Assembly: GCA_023910675.1 (NCBI GenBank)
Contig: JAAVWC010000013.1
Location: 60,609 to 124,608, forward strand
Direction of reading: 5' to 3'
Length of the DNA: 64,000 nucleotides
Source: Gemmatimonas sp.
GTDB lineage: Bacteria > Gemmatimonadota > Gemmatimonadetes > Gemmatimonadales > Gemmatimonadaceae
Below, in pieces: positions 1-9,192 of this stretch; the first letter of the stretch is position 1; each line of letters starts with the position of its first letter. The position numbers and the translations under genes were made by a program. The notes below the pieces were generated by a model. The model had not been told where the DNA came from. It saw only the letters and a program-made list of their open reading frames with translations, and searched no databases.

Positions 1-143
1 CCGCTGCCGCCCATGAGGACGAAGATCTCCCCGCGGGTCACGCTGAAGGTCAGGTCGCTCATGATGACACGCTCGTCGTACAGCATGGTGAGGTTACGGA
101 CCTCGATCGCCGGCGTCTGCGCCCCCGCCTGAACCAGACTCAT
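1..143 (-). CDS. ABC transporter ATP-binding protein, MlaF-like (partial, N-terminus only)
   Basis: Only the first 47 or so codons lie in the window; the gene runs off the left edge. The translation has the usual opening of an ABC ATPase (AIEVRNLTMLYDERVIM) and reaches the beginning of the Walker A loop (LMGGSG). Its ATG overlaps the stop codon of the upstream MlaE-type permease gene in an ATGA, so the two are translationally coupled. MlaF/MlaE pairs form the inner-membrane core of a retrograde phospholipid (or Mce-type) transporter. The family call rests mainly on the coupled permease, because most of the ATPase is not visible. Confidence 0.8.
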   Translation of the reverse strand, partial: MSLVQAGAQTPAIEVRNLTMLYDERVIMSDLTFSVTRGEIFVLMGGS

Positions 144-1291
144 ATGTTGAGCAACGCGGCCAGCCAATCGATGACCGCATTGGCCGAAATGATGAGCGTG
201 ATGCCCAGTACGACCGCCGACGTGGCGGCCTGACCTACCGCGCTCGCATTCGAGCCCGCTTGCAGCCCCTTCATGCAGCCGGACACCCCAATGATGAAGC
301 CGAACACGACGCCCTTGCACACACCCAGCAGCGCGTCGCCGATGGTCACGGCCGCGAGCAGTCCAGTGAAGAACTGCTTGAACGACAGGTCGAGCATGAG
401 TGCCGAAACGAGCATGCCTCCCAGTATGCCAATCGCGTCGGCGTAGATCGTGAGCAGCGGCATCATGAAGAACAGCCCGAGTACGCGTGGAAGGACCAGG
501 TACTCAATGGGTGAGATCCCAAAGGTGGTGAAGGCATCGATCTCTTCCGTGATCTTCATGCTCCCCAGTTCGGCGGCGAAGGCCGCGCCTGTGCGTCCCG
601 CCATGATGATGCCAGTCATGAGTGCGCCCATTTCCCGCAACATGCCAAAGCCCGCGAGGTACGACACGAAGTACCCGGCGCCGAAACGCTGGAGGACGAC
701 CACGCCCAGGAAGGCGATGATGATGCCGACCAACAGGGCAATGAGTGTCACGATGGGGAGTGCGCCCGAGCTGTTGCGTTGCACGACGACCCAGAAGTCG
801 CGCCAGCGAACGGGGACACGGCGCGTGACGACTCCAAACAAGGCAAGCATCACGTCACCCAGGAACGTGATGGAAGCTCGGGTTGCGTCCCAACCGTGAA
901 CGGCGGCAATGCCGAGCCGAGTAACTGGATTCGGCGTCACCGCGAGGTGCGGCTGGGCACGCTCCGGCACGGCGCGGGCAAGGGCGAGGAGGCGCGGCAG
1001 CTGCGTGGGAAGCCCGTCATCGCGCAGCGTCACGTGCTGTGCTGCGCACACGGCCTCGCAGCGCACGAGAAAGAGCAGCAGGCTGCTATCCCACGCGCCG
1101 AGCTTGCTGCTGTCGAACGCGACGTCACGCAGCGGTTCCGCTGGCGAGCTCTGCGAGGCCAGCAGTGCGTCTATGGCGGGCGGCGTCTGACCGAGGCGCC
1201 AGTTGCCCTCGAGGGCAATAAGGAGTGTGTCCCCGTTCCGTGTACTGTTGGCGCGGGCGGCGGCTTCTGGCAACGCCGCCGTGGCGTGCAT
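140..1291 (-). CDS. MlaE-family ABC transporter permease with N-terminal STAS-like domain
   Basis: This 383-residue protein has an N-terminal soluble part of about 120 residues resembling a STAS domain (VAFDSSKLGAWDSSLLLFL), followed by the MlaE/YrbE permease with about five hydrophobic segments and the family features GRTGAAFAAELGSMKITEE and FGISPIEYLVLPR. Such permeases move phospholipids between membranes together with MlaF and a substrate-binding MCE protein. I chose the ATG at 1291 because an AGGA sits about seven bases upstream; the frame stays open to 1468, but that extension is low complexity and antisense to the neighbouring leader. The stop overlaps the ATPase start by four bases. 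STAS-MlaE fusions are a known variant. Confidence 0.9.
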   Translation of the reverse strand: MHATAALPEAAARANSTRNGDTLLIALEGNWRLGQTPPAIDALLASQSSPAEPLRDVAFDSSKLGAWDSSLLLFLVRCEAVCAAQHVTLRDDGLPTQLPRLLALARAVPERAQPHLAVTPNPVTRLGIAAVHGWDATRASITFLGDVMLALFGVVTRRVPVRWRDFWVVVQRNSSGALPIVTLIALLVGIIIAFLGVVVLQRFGAGYFVSYLAGFGMLREMGALMTGIIMAGRTGAAFAAELGSMKITEEIDAFTTFGISPIEYLVLPRVLGLFFMMPLLTIYADAIGILGGMLVSALMLDLSFKQFFTGLLAAVTIGDALLGVCKGVVFGFIIGVSGCMKGLQAGSNASAVGQAATSAVVLGITLIISANAVIDWLAALLNI

Positions 1292-1473
1292 GGTTGGTTC
1301 CTGTGGTTGAGCGGGTGTGTGTGCTGCGGTGCGTGGGTATAGATGCACCATGGCAAGTTGCGGTCCGAGGTCGGCTGTCTTGCGGCCGCGCCGCTGCTGG
1401 GCAGAGGTACGGTACCGTGTATCTTTGGTGCGAGTGCGTTGTCTGTGCGTGGATCCCTCCTCACCCAACTGTC

Positions 1474-2925
1474 ATGCGCCATTGTCGAAGTGCTGTTCTG
1501 CTCTGTGCGGCGGTCAGCGCCGCCACCCTGTTCTCTGGGGCCCTGCAGGGGCAGCGCCCGAGCACGATGGCCGGGCGATCGGCGGTTTACGCGCCGAGTG
1601 GTATGGTGGCGACGAGTCAGCCATTGGCATCGGCGGCGGGGCTGGAGGTGCTGCGTCAGGGAGGCAATGCCATTGATGCGGCCGTCGCGGCGTCGGCGGT
1701 GTTGGGGGTGACGGAGCCGCACATGACGGGTAGTGGCGGCGATATGTTCGCCATTGTCTGGTTGGCAAAGGAACAGAAGCTGATTGCCATCAACGCGAGT
1801 GGCCGCGCGGGTTCGCTCATGACGCGCGAGTTGTTGCAGTCCCGTGGTTTCCGCCCGGGATCGCAGCAGGGGGCGATGTCGGTTACGGTCCCTGGCGCGC
1901 TGGCCGGGTGGGACAAGCTCGTGCGCACGTACGGGAAGCGCACGTTGAAGCAGGTGTTGCAGCCGGCTATTGGCTACGCGCGTAGCGGCTTCCCGGTATC
2001 GCCCATCATTGCGCAGCAGTGGGCCAACGAAACGAGCTTCTTGCAAAAGGACTCGGCGACGGCTACGTATTTGCCGGGCGGACGCGCACCGACCAACAAT
2101 CAGGGCGTGGCCGCACTCGAGATGCTGCGCATTCTCGAGCCGTACGATCTCAAGGCGATGGGACACAATTCTCCGGCGTACCTGCACCATCTCATCGAAG
2201 CGAAAAAGCTGGCGTATGCCGATCTCGACCGCTTCGTGGGCGATGCGGCGCATCTGGTGATGCCGGCGTCGGTGATGCTCACCGACGAATTCATTGCGGA
2301 ACGACGCAGTCACATGGACGCGAAGAAGGCGCAGGAGCGCCTCGATCCGGGGCCGGCGCGGACGAAGAGCGAGACCGTGTATTTGACGACGGCTGATGCC
2401 GACGGGAACATGGTGTCGTTCATCAATTCCGTGTACGACTATTTCGGGTCGGGGGTCGTGGTGCCGGGCACTGGATTCGTGCTGCACAACCGCGGTGCGG
2501 GCTTTACGCTTACGCCCGGGCTCCCCAATACGGTGGCTCCAGGGAAGCGTCCGTTCCACACGCTCATCCCCGGCTTTGTGACCAAGACGGAGAGTGGGCG
2601 CGAGCAGGCGTACATGAGCTTCGGGCTCATGGGTGGTGGTGTGCAGGCGCAGGGGCATGTGCAGTTCCTGCTCAATCACCTGGTGTTCGGCATGGATGTG
2701 CAGGCGTCGATCGACGCGGCGCGCTTCCGTCACTACGACGGACTGCGGGTGGCGCTCGAGCCGCCCATTGGGGATGGTGTGCGGACGGCGCTTCAGGCCA
2801 TGGGGCACGTGCTCATCGAGCAGCCGACGATTGCCTTTGGCGGAGCGCAGGCGATCATCCGGTTGCCCAAGGGCTTTGCAGCGGGCAGTGACCCACGCAA
2901 GGATGGGCTGGCGATTGGGTACTGA
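1474..2925 (+). CDS. ggt: Gamma-glutamyltransferase (gamma-glutamyltranspeptidase)
   Basis: A 483-residue Ntn-hydrolase precursor with an N-terminal signal peptide (about residues 1-27). It shows the GGT opening QPLASAAGLEVLRQGGNAID and the glycine-rich MTGSGGDMF. The autoprocessing and catalytic threonine is expected at about T301, in ETVYLTTADADGNMVSFINS, with the downstream substrate loop NRGAGFTLTPGLPN and PGKRPFHTLIPG. It cleaves gamma-glutamyl bonds (glutathione, gamma-glutamyl peptides) in the periplasm. The usual length is 500-580, so this is a slightly short member. The ATG at 1474 was chosen because it begins a credible signal peptide; the frame is open further upstream without one. 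It is divergent from the Mla genes across a 182-bp gap and is followed closely by a lactonase-like gene. Confidence 0.9.
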   Translation: MRHCRSAVLLCAAVSAATLFSGALQGQRPSTMAGRSAVYAPSGMVATSQPLASAAGLEVLRQGGNAIDAAVAASAVLGVTEPHMTGSGGDMFAIVWLAKEQKLIAINASGRAGSLMTRELLQSRGFRPGSQQGAMSVTVPGALAGWDKLVRTYGKRTLKQVLQPAIGYARSGFPVSPIIAQQWANETSFLQKDSATATYLPGGRAPTNNQGVAALEMLRILEPYDLKAMGHNSPAYLHHLIEAKKLAYADLDRFVGDAAHLVMPASVMLTDEFIAERRSHMDAKKAQERLDPGPARTKSETVYLTTADADGNMVSFINSVYDYFGSGVVVPGTGFVLHNRGAGFTLTPGLPNTVAPGKRPFHTLIPGFVTKTESGREQAYMSFGLMGGGVQAQGHVQFLLNHLVFGMDVQASIDAARFRHYDGLRVALEPPIGDGVRTALQAMGHVLIEQPTIAFGGAQAIIRLPKGFAAGSDPRKDGLAIGY

Positions 2926-2950
2926 GGCCACGGGTCGCGATACCGGTGAA

Positions 2951-4138
2951 TTGTACACGCGACGGGGCTTCCTCGCGGTCAGCGCGATTGCTGCGGTCGC
3001 CTGCGTCGATCGGACGCAGGAAACCGTGCCGGACTCGGTCGCAACGCGTGTCGACGGCAGCGAATCGGAGTGGTCGTTGTTCGTGGGCACCGACACCAAG
3101 AGCGGCACGAGCACAGGGATCTACCGCACGACAGTCAACGCCCGCACGTTGGCGTTTGGTGCGATGACGTTGGCCGCGGAGACGGCAGATCCGTCGTACC
3201 TCGCCTTCACGCCAAATCACCGGGTGTTGATCGCGGTCAATGAACTCCTAGCCTTCGAGGGGAACGCGTCTGGCGCGGTGTCGGCGTTCCGGCATGATGC
3301 GGCGACGGGCACATTGACGGCGGTCCCGCCCATGCGCTCGTCGCGTGGCGGTGCGCCATGTTATGTGCACATCGATCGCAGCGGCCGTTATGCGCTGGTC
3401 GCCGGCTACGTGGGCGGGCGTATCGCGATGCTCCCCATTGCCAAGGACGGCTCGCTCGGCAATGCCACCGCGAGCATCGCGTTCGACGGACACGGGCCGC
3501 ATGCGGCGCGACAGGAGTCGTCGCATACGCATTGCATTCTGCTCGATGCGGAGAACCGGTTTGCCTACGTTGCCGACTTAGGCACCGACCGCATTCATGT
3601 GTTCGCGTTCGATGCGGCCTCAGGAACGCTCACGCCCGCCGAACGGCCATTCGTCTCGTTGGCGCCCGGCGCCGGGCCGCGGCATCTGGCGTTCAGTACC
3701 GACGGACGCACGTTGTACTGCGTGAACGAGCTGGACTCCACGTTGGCCGTCTTTGCGTGCGATGCACAGTCGGGATTGTTGCAGCAAACGCATGTAGTAT
3801 CGACGCGTCCGCCAAACGCGACGGGTAACAACGCGCCTGCGGATCTGCACGTGCATCCGACGAACGGGGCCGTGTATCTCTCCAATCGTGGTGACAACAC
3901 CGTGGTGGTGTTCGATATCAGCCCGAGCGATGGGCGTCCAACACTGGGACAAGCCATCGCGAGTGGCGGCGACTGGCCGCGCAACTTCACGTTTACGCCC
4001 GATGGGAACGGATTGCTCGTGGCACACCAGCGCTCCAACACCATTGTGGCGTTTCGGATTAATGCTACGAGTGGCCGCCTGTCGTCCCCGCTGCACACCG
4101 CTACCGTGCCGGTACCGGTGTGCCTGTTGTTCGCCTAA
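2951..4138 (+). CDS. Lactonase-family beta-propeller protein with Tat-like signal
   Basis: This protein of about 395 residues belongs to the 6-phosphogluconolactonase-like (Pgl/YbhE) seven-bladed propeller family. Recurring blade motifs include DPSYLAFTPN, APCYVHIDRSGRYALVAGY, HTHCILLDAENRFAYVADLG, GPRHLAFSTDGRTLYCVNEL and WPRNFTFTPDGNGLLVAHQ. The frame is open well into the preceding gene. I place the start at a TTG at 2951, which gives a twin-arginine leader (YTRRGFLAVSAIAAVAC) with a possible lipobox cysteine; an ATG at 2903, overlapping ggt, is the alternative. Export suggests it is not the cytosolic pentose-phosphate enzyme; a periplasmic lactone- or sugar-binding role is more likely, but the substrate is unknown. 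Confidence 0.8.
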   Translation: MYTRRGFLAVSAIAAVACVDRTQETVPDSVATRVDGSESEWSLFVGTDTKSGTSTGIYRTTVNARTLAFGAMTLAAETADPSYLAFTPNHRVLIAVNELLAFEGNASGAVSAFRHDAATGTLTAVPPMRSSRGGAPCYVHIDRSGRYALVAGYVGGRIAMLPIAKDGSLGNATASIAFDGHGPHAARQESSHTHCILLDAENRFAYVADLGTDRIHVFAFDAASGTLTPAERPFVSLAPGAGPRHLAFSTDGRTLYCVNELDSTLAVFACDAQSGLLQQTHVVSTRPPNATGNNAPADLHVHPTNGAVYLSNRGDNTVVVFDISPSDGRPTLGQAIASGGDWPRNFTFTPDGNGLLVAHQRSNTIVAFRINATSGRLSSPLHTATVPVPVCLLFA

Positions 4139-4237
4139 TCAGCGTGCGTTGCCGCCGTGACTGCCGCGGGACTCAGCCCTACGCTCACGGAAAGGTGAGA
4201 GAGTGCAGGGCGCCGAACTCAGTGCGGACGCCAACCG

Positions 4238-5356
4238 TTACTTGCCGGCGCGTGCCTTCCAGAGCGCGAGCAGTGCCTGTTCCCGCTCGGGCGTAAAGCC
4301 GGTCTTGATGGCCGCCTGACGGTCGGCGGGAAGTGTCTTCCACCACGCCAGCGTATCGCGCGCGGTGTCTTCCATGGGGCGCACGGTGAGTCCGGCCTTG
4401 AGCTCCGGCGTAATGTCGAAGCGCGCAAAGCCCGCCGTGCGTCCACGCATGACCTGATACACCGGCAGTTCGCGTCCGTACGGGTTGGCACCGTTGGCGC
4501 GCAGGAAGTCGGCATCTACCCAGGTGTAGGTGGGGTTGCTGCCGACGCCCTGCTGAATGCGCGAGACGAACTCGCGGAACGGCTGGCCACCCTGCGGCCC
4601 CACACCGTTGAAGACGCCGAACGTGCGGTTCTCGGTGAGGGTCACGCAGAACTTCATGAGATCACGCACGTCAATGATCTGCACGTGGTCGCTGCCGTCG
4701 CCCGGCACGAGCACTTCACCGCCGCGCGCGATGCGTACCGGCCAATAGGTAAAGCGGTCGGTGTCGTCTTCGGGGCCCACGATGAGCCCCGGTCGCACCA
4801 CCGTCACTCGGCCCGGCATGATCTCGTGCAGCGCCTTTTCCGCGTAGGCCTTCGCGTGACCGTAGCTGAGCGGCTTCCCCGCTTCGATGGGGGAGTTCTC
4901 GAGCGTCAGCACCGGCGCGGCGTTCGTCATGGGCACGCTGCTGAGATCGAAGTACACCGAGCGCGTGGAGATGAACAGGTACTGTTCGACGTTGTCGCGC
5001 AAAAGTTCGCCAGAAAGCTTCACCCACTCCGGCGCGCTGGCGAGTGATGCGGACTCGTCGATGACGGCATCCCACTTCCGCCCCTTCAGGGCGCTCAGAT
5101 CGGAGGCACGGTCACCCGCGAGCTCCTCGACATCCTTGCCGAACATCCCCTTGCCGCTCTTCCCGCGGTTGAAGATGGTGACTTCGTGTCCGCGCTTGAG
5201 CGCTTCACGCACATTGTGCGGCCCTACGAACCCCGTTCCGCCCAGAATGAGCAGCTTCTTGGCCGCGCGGGCCGGTACGAGATAGCGCGGGTCGACCAGC
5301 GAGGCGGCGCCCAGCGCGGTCAGGCCGGTGGCGATGAAATCTCGACGGCTGTACAT
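4238..5356 (-). CDS. Tat-exported NAD-dependent epimerase/dehydratase
   Basis: A 372-residue extended SDR. It starts with a twin-arginine signal (MYSRRDFIATGLTALGAASL), then a Rossmann nucleotide loop GGTGFVG, a serine-containing strand ISTRSVY and the catalytic YGHAK (YxxxK). The C-terminal half carries the epimerase substrate domain. The family includes sugar-nucleotide epimerases and isoflavone-reductase-like proteins. Export through Tat implies that it folds with bound NAD(P) before crossing the membrane; its substrate cannot be told from the sequence. It converges with the lactonase gene across 99 bp. The end near ALLALWKARAGK is typical. Confidence 0.85.
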   Translation of the reverse strand: MYSRRDFIATGLTALGAASLVDPRYLVPARAAKKLLILGGTGFVGPHNVREALKRGHEVTIFNRGKSGKGMFGKDVEELAGDRASDLSALKGRKWDAVIDESASLASAPEWVKLSGELLRDNVEQYLFISTRSVYFDLSSVPMTNAAPVLTLENSPIEAGKPLSYGHAKAYAEKALHEIMPGRVTVVRPGLIVGPEDDTDRFTYWPVRIARGGEVLVPGDGSDHVQIIDVRDLMKFCVTLTENRTFGVFNGVGPQGGQPFREFVSRIQQGVGSNPTYTWVDADFLRANGANPYGRELPVYQVMRGRTAGFARFDITPELKAGLTVRPMEDTARDTLAWWKTLPADRQAAIKTGFTPEREQALLALWKARAGK

Positions 5357-5500
5357 GAGGAGGCGGGCTAAGGGGCGGATCGCAGCAAGGGAACGTCGCG
5401 CGTCAACAGTACCGCCTCAGCCCCCCTTCGGCCAGCAATCCGGGGCGGCCGGAAGGTCCGGGCGGCCCCGGTCCCGATTATCCTTGGACATGGTGAAATC

Positions 5501-7126
5501 ATGACCCAGTCCGGACGGCCATCGTCGGACCTCGATATGGATGCGGCCGAGCTCGAAGAGTTTCGGGGAGCCCTGCGGCAGGCCACCCAGTTGCTGGAGC
5601 GGGTGATCCGTGACCGCACGCTGCTCATGCGGCTCGACGAGCAGGACCGCCGCTGTTTTGACGAGGCCGTGGCGACCGTCTTCCAGCCCGACGTTCGTGC
5701 TCGCCGCGCCATGGTGAAGGCGACGGCGCGTGAGCGAAAGCTGCAGGCGGCACAGCGTGACGACAGCGTGCTGCACGAGACCGGCATTCGTGCCTTGCGG
5801 CGCAAGCCGGTGTTCACGACGCCGAACGTGTATCTGCTCGGCGATCCGGCCGCAGGGCTGTCGTCGGTGGTGGGCGAGTCGGCCGACGCGGAAGTGCCCG
5901 AGCCGATTGCCGAAGCCGTCGTGCCCCAGCACTGCTATATCTGCAAGGAGAAGTTCACCAAGATCCACCACTTCTACGATCAGATGTGCCAGGCATGCGG
6001 TGATTTCAATTATCGCAAGCGCACGGAATTGGTGGACCTGAGTGGCCGCACTGCGCTGCTCACCGGCGGCCGCGTGAAGATCGGCTATCAGGCGGGGCTC
6101 AAGCTGCTGCGTTGCGGTGCGCGTCTGTTGGTGACGACGCGTTTTCCACGCGATTCGGCCATGCGCTACGCCGCCGAGCCGGACTTCGAGCAGTGGGGAC
6201 ACCGTCTGCAGGTCTTCGGGCTCGATTTGCGACACACGCCAAGTGTGGAGGCGTTCTGCCGTCAGCTCCTGCAGACGGAACCACGGCTTGATTTCATCGT
6301 GAACAACGCCTGTCAGACGGTGCGCCGTCCGCCGGCGTTCTATGCGCACATGATGGAAGGGGAGCGCGCGGTGGCGAGTACGCTCTCATCATCAGCGCGG
6401 CAACTGCTGACCGGCTACGAGCAGCTGCGCGAGTCCGAACAGGGCACCGCGAGCGCTGTCGCCACGCTGCCGTCTGGCGAAGGGGCCGTACGCGATCGGT
6501 CAGGGCTCGAGCGCGTGGGGCTGACGCACGCCGCCGCGTTGTCGCAGGTGGCGCTACTGCCCGAGGATGTGGATGTGGCGCACGAGCTCTTTCCCGCCGG
6601 AAAGCTCGATCAGGATTTACAGCAGATCGATCTACGCACACGCAACTCGTGGCGCCTGTTGCTGGACGAAGTGCCGAGCGTGGAGCTGCTCGAGGTGCAG
6701 CTGGTGAATGCGATCGCGCCGTTTCTGATCAACGCGCGTCTCAAGCCGCTCATGCTGCGCACGGACAATCGGGACAAGCACATCGTAAACGTGTCGGCGA
6801 TGGAAGGGCAGTTCTATCGCAACAACAAGACGACGCGTCACCCGCACACGAACATGGCGAAGGCCGCGCTCAACATGATGACGCGCACGAGTGCCGCTGA
6901 CTATCAGCAGGATGGCATTCACATGAACAGTGTGGACACCGGCTGGATCACGGACGAAGACGTAGCGGAGATCGCGGCGCGGAAGGTGGAGAACCATCGC
7001 TTCCATCCGCCACTGGATATCGTGGATGGGGCCGCGCGCATCGTGGACCCGATCATCGCCGGGGTGGCGACCGGCGACCATGTATGGGGGCAGTTTCTGA
7101 AGGACTACGCGCCGACGGACTGGTAG
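5501..7126 (+). CDS. Atypical SDR-family oxidoreductase with zinc ribbon and N-terminal extension
   Basis: A 541-residue protein. Residues 1-140 are a helical extension of no recognised family. Residues 145-166 form a four-cysteine ribbon (CYIC and CQAC). From about 180 an SDR Rossmann fold begins with LLTGGRVKIGYQAGLKLL, followed by IVNNAC, where NNAG is usual. A long insert of about 100 residues follows, then VNVSAMEGQFYR and HPHTNMAKAALNMM. The conserved lysine (K454) is present, but the residue four before it is threonine instead of the classical catalytic tyrosine. Start codon ATG at 5501. Cytosolic, with no signal peptide. The substrate is unknown; the missing tyrosine may mean a different acid/base residue (Y439 is nearby) or a non-catalytic role. 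Confidence 0.8.
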   Translation: MTQSGRPSSDLDMDAAELEEFRGALRQATQLLERVIRDRTLLMRLDEQDRRCFDEAVATVFQPDVRARRAMVKATARERKLQAAQRDDSVLHETGIRALRRKPVFTTPNVYLLGDPAAGLSSVVGESADAEVPEPIAEAVVPQHCYICKEKFTKIHHFYDQMCQACGDFNYRKRTELVDLSGRTALLTGGRVKIGYQAGLKLLRCGARLLVTTRFPRDSAMRYAAEPDFEQWGHRLQVFGLDLRHTPSVEAFCRQLLQTEPRLDFIVNNACQTVRRPPAFYAHMMEGERAVASTLSSSARQLLTGYEQLRESEQGTASAVATLPSGEGAVRDRSGLERVGLTHAAALSQVALLPEDVDVAHELFPAGKLDQDLQQIDLRTRNSWRLLLDEVPSVELLEVQLVNAIAPFLINARLKPLMLRTDNRDKHIVNVSAMEGQFYRNNKTTRHPHTNMAKAALNMMTRTSAADYQQDGIHMNSVDTGWITDEDVAEIAARKVENHRFHPPLDIVDGAARIVDPIIAGVATGDHVWGQFLKDYAPTDW

Positions 7127-7274
7127 CCGCCCGGTCATGGCCGGGCAGATTGTGTCGCCTCAGGCCAACGCGAAGTTCCCTCACGGAGTATCGTTTGGCC
7201 CTTTCTGGTCGTCCTATGCTGAAGCATCATCTCACACACCTGGAAGCGCTCATCCGGCGCGTTGGAGGATGGTA

Positions 7275-7970
7275 ATGGCCACTGCTACGGTGCCCGGGCA
7301 CGTTGCGATCATCATGGACGGCAACGGTCGTTGGGCGAGCAAGCGTGGTCGTCCCCGCTGGATGGGCCATGTGCGCGGGGCGCATACGGCGCGCGAGATC
7401 GTGGCGCACTGTGCGCGCGCGGGTGTTCAGCAGCTCACGCTGTACGCCTTCTCGAGCGACAATTGGAAGCGGCCGCGCGAAGAGGTGGGCTTTCTGCTCG
7501 ACCTTTTCACGTCGCACCTCGACCGGCAGCTGGCCACGCTCATCAAGCATGGTATCCGACTGTCCATCATCGGACGCCGAGACCGCCTCCCGCCCGCCTT
7601 GGTGACGGCCATCGAGCACGCCGAAGCGCGCAGTGCACAGGGCACGCGGATGCATCTGCGCGTCGCGATCGATTATTCGAGTCGCGCGGCCATTACCGCG
7701 GCACTCACGAATGGTGAGACGCCGGCGGCGGAGTCGCTCCTCCCGAATGTCGACATGGTGATCCGTACCGGTGGCGAGCGCCGGCTCTCCGATTTCCTGC
7801 TCTGGGAGTGCGCGTACGCCGAGCTCGCATTTCTCGATGTGCATTTCCCCGACCTGTCCACGGCGGACGTCGACGCCGTGTTCGCGGATTTTGCGGCGCG
7901 GGAGCGTCGATTTGGTGCCGTGGGCAAGCAGCCGGCTCCTGCCGCCGACGTGGTGCTCGCCGACGCCTGA
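7275..7970 (+). CDS. uppS: Undecaprenyl (polyprenyl) diphosphate synthase
   Basis: A 231-residue cis-prenyltransferase that makes the C55 lipid carrier for peptidoglycan and other polysaccharides from FPP and IPP. The sequence has the phosphate-binding IIMDGNGRWA with catalytic D15, the AFSSDNWKRP loop, RTGGERRLSDFLLW and the IPP-contacting WECAYAELAF. I chose the ATG at 7275 because a GGAGG ends six bases before it; an ATG two codons earlier is too close to that site. It converges with the DUF2071 gene with only five bases between stop codons. Unlike the usual arrangement, cdsA, dxr or frr are not adjacent. Confidence 0.93.
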   Translation: MATATVPGHVAIIMDGNGRWASKRGRPRWMGHVRGAHTAREIVAHCARAGVQQLTLYAFSSDNWKRPREEVGFLLDLFTSHLDRQLATLIKHGIRLSIIGRRDRLPPALVTAIEHAEARSAQGTRMHLRVAIDYSSRAAITAALTNGETPAAESLLPNVDMVIRTGGERRLSDFLLWECAYAELAFLDVHFPDLSTADVDAVFADFAARERRFGAVGKQPAPAADVVLADA

Positions 7971-7975
7971 GGGCG

Positions 7976-8674
7976 TCAGCGTTGCCGGACGAGCGGATGG
8001 ATGTTCACGTCGACGGCGCGCGCGGCGAGCACTGACACGGGCGGGCCGCTCAGGACAAATCCGGCCAGCGCCGCCGGTGCCGTGGTGTGCTCGATCAGGG
8101 TGGGCTCCGCAATCTCGTACGGCGTATGTGAGACACAGCCTTTGTACAGCGCCCCGTGCGGGTCCGCGCAGTACAGCACGTATCGCTCGACGAGGAATTC
8201 GCTGAGCGTATTGGCGCCGGCTGGCGCGTACGGCGACGACGCGCTCGGCACCCTCCACGCAAAGTCCCAAACAGGCGGTGTGTTGCCACGCCGTTGACAG
8301 CGATAGCGAATGAGCCCATCGGAACGACGGGCGGTCATGCGCGCGTGACGATACGGCAGGTGGAAGAACGACTGCGCGAGCATCACGCCGATGGGTTGGT
8401 TGCAGTCGAGCGAGTAGAACCACACCCCGGGCGCGCCATGGGCATCGCGCACGTAGGTACGCACGTTGAGCTCGAGAAACCGCGACAGCCATGGCAGTGG
8501 CGGCAGGAACGCCGGGCGGACGCGCTCCATGCAGAACGGGACGATCCCCACGTAGGCCTTGCCGCCGAAGGTGTCGACGGTAAGCCCCGCCGGGAGCGAC
8601 GCCTGCACCCGTGCGGCGTCGACCTCCCAGTGCAGAAAGAGCAAGTCATTCCAGCGCTGTGTTCCGAGTATCAT
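7976..8674 (-). CDS. DUF2071 (YqjF-like) protein
   Basis: A protein of about 232 residues with the DUF2071 hallmark near the N-terminus (RWNDLLFLHWEVD), then GLTVDTFGGKAYVGIVPF, FLELNVRTYV, GVWFYSLDCNQP and a C-terminal FLVERYVLY. Family members resemble acetoacetate decarboxylase folds but have no established reaction. No signal peptide or membrane segment is visible. The start is taken at the ATG at 8674; the ATG at 8731 would add 19 residues unlike the family. It lies downstream of the VOC gene on the same strand, about 90 bp away, and meets uppS tail to tail. Confidence 0.8.
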   Translation of the reverse strand: MILGTQRWNDLLFLHWEVDAARVQASLPAGLTVDTFGGKAYVGIVPFCMERVRPAFLPPLPWLSRFLELNVRTYVRDAHGAPGVWFYSLDCNQPIGVMLAQSFFHLPYRHARMTARRSDGLIRYRCQRRGNTPPVWDFAWRVPSASSPYAPAGANTLSEFLVERYVLYCADPHGALYKGCVSHTPYEIAEPTLIEHTTAPAALAGFVLSGPPVSVLAARAVDVNIHPLVRQR

Positions 8675-8766
8675 GACGGGTGAACAACATGGCGTGCGCG
8701 TGAGTGCCCGCCGTGAGCAGATGCGCGCCATTGCCGATCGCGTACTCACCAGCGAATAACGCCCCG

Positions 8767-9132
8767 TCAGTCCTTGACCTCGCAGGCCTCGAGCGGATTG
8801 CCGTCGAGGTCGGTGAAGCGGAAGTAGACCACGCCGGGTGTTTCGTGCACCGCCTGCACCGGGACGCCTTGCGCCAACAGCGCCGCATGTGCCGCTCTGG
8901 CGTTGTTCGTTGCCAGAATGGGGTACGTGGCTGACGCCACGAACTCCGTGCCGTCGTCGATCTGCCAGAGTGTGATGGTCGAGCCGCTGCTGAACTCGAT
9001 CACCGCCAGCCGCTGATCGTCGTCTTCGTACACCTGTTCTCCACCGAGATGCGCGGCGTACCACGCGCACGCGGCGGTGATGTCGCGAACACGTACGATG
9101 ATGGTGTCGATGCCGGAGAAATGCGATGCCAT
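8767..9132 (-). CDS. VOC-family (glyoxalase/bleomycin-resistance-like) protein
   Basis: A 121-residue vicinal-oxygen-chelate protein with two beta-alpha-beta-beta-beta modules. It begins with FSGIDTIIVRVRDITAACAWY and ends with TPGVVYFRFTDLDGNPLEACE, the usual closing module with its metal-ligand glutamate. These small metal-dependent proteins isomerise, cleave or sequester small molecules; the substrate is not predictable here. The ATG at 9132 is preceded by AGG and fits the family start; the frame is open 13 codons further. It is probably co-transcribed with the DUF2071 gene. Confidence 0.82.
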   Translation of the reverse strand: MASHFSGIDTIIVRVRDITAACAWYAAHLGGEQVYEDDDQRLAVIEFSSGSTITLWQIDDGTEFVASATYPILATNNARAAHAALLAQGVPVQAVHETPGVVYFRFTDLDGNPLEACEVKD

Positions 9133-9192
9133 AGGAGCCTGTGTGAACGTGGGGACGGCGAGCACGCGCACGCCGGCGCGTTGCCGAATGGA

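Noticed and set aside
1171..3114. 647-codon minus-strand ORF opposite ggt
   Set aside because: Arg/His-rich shadow frame; ggt motifs on the plus strand are unambiguous.
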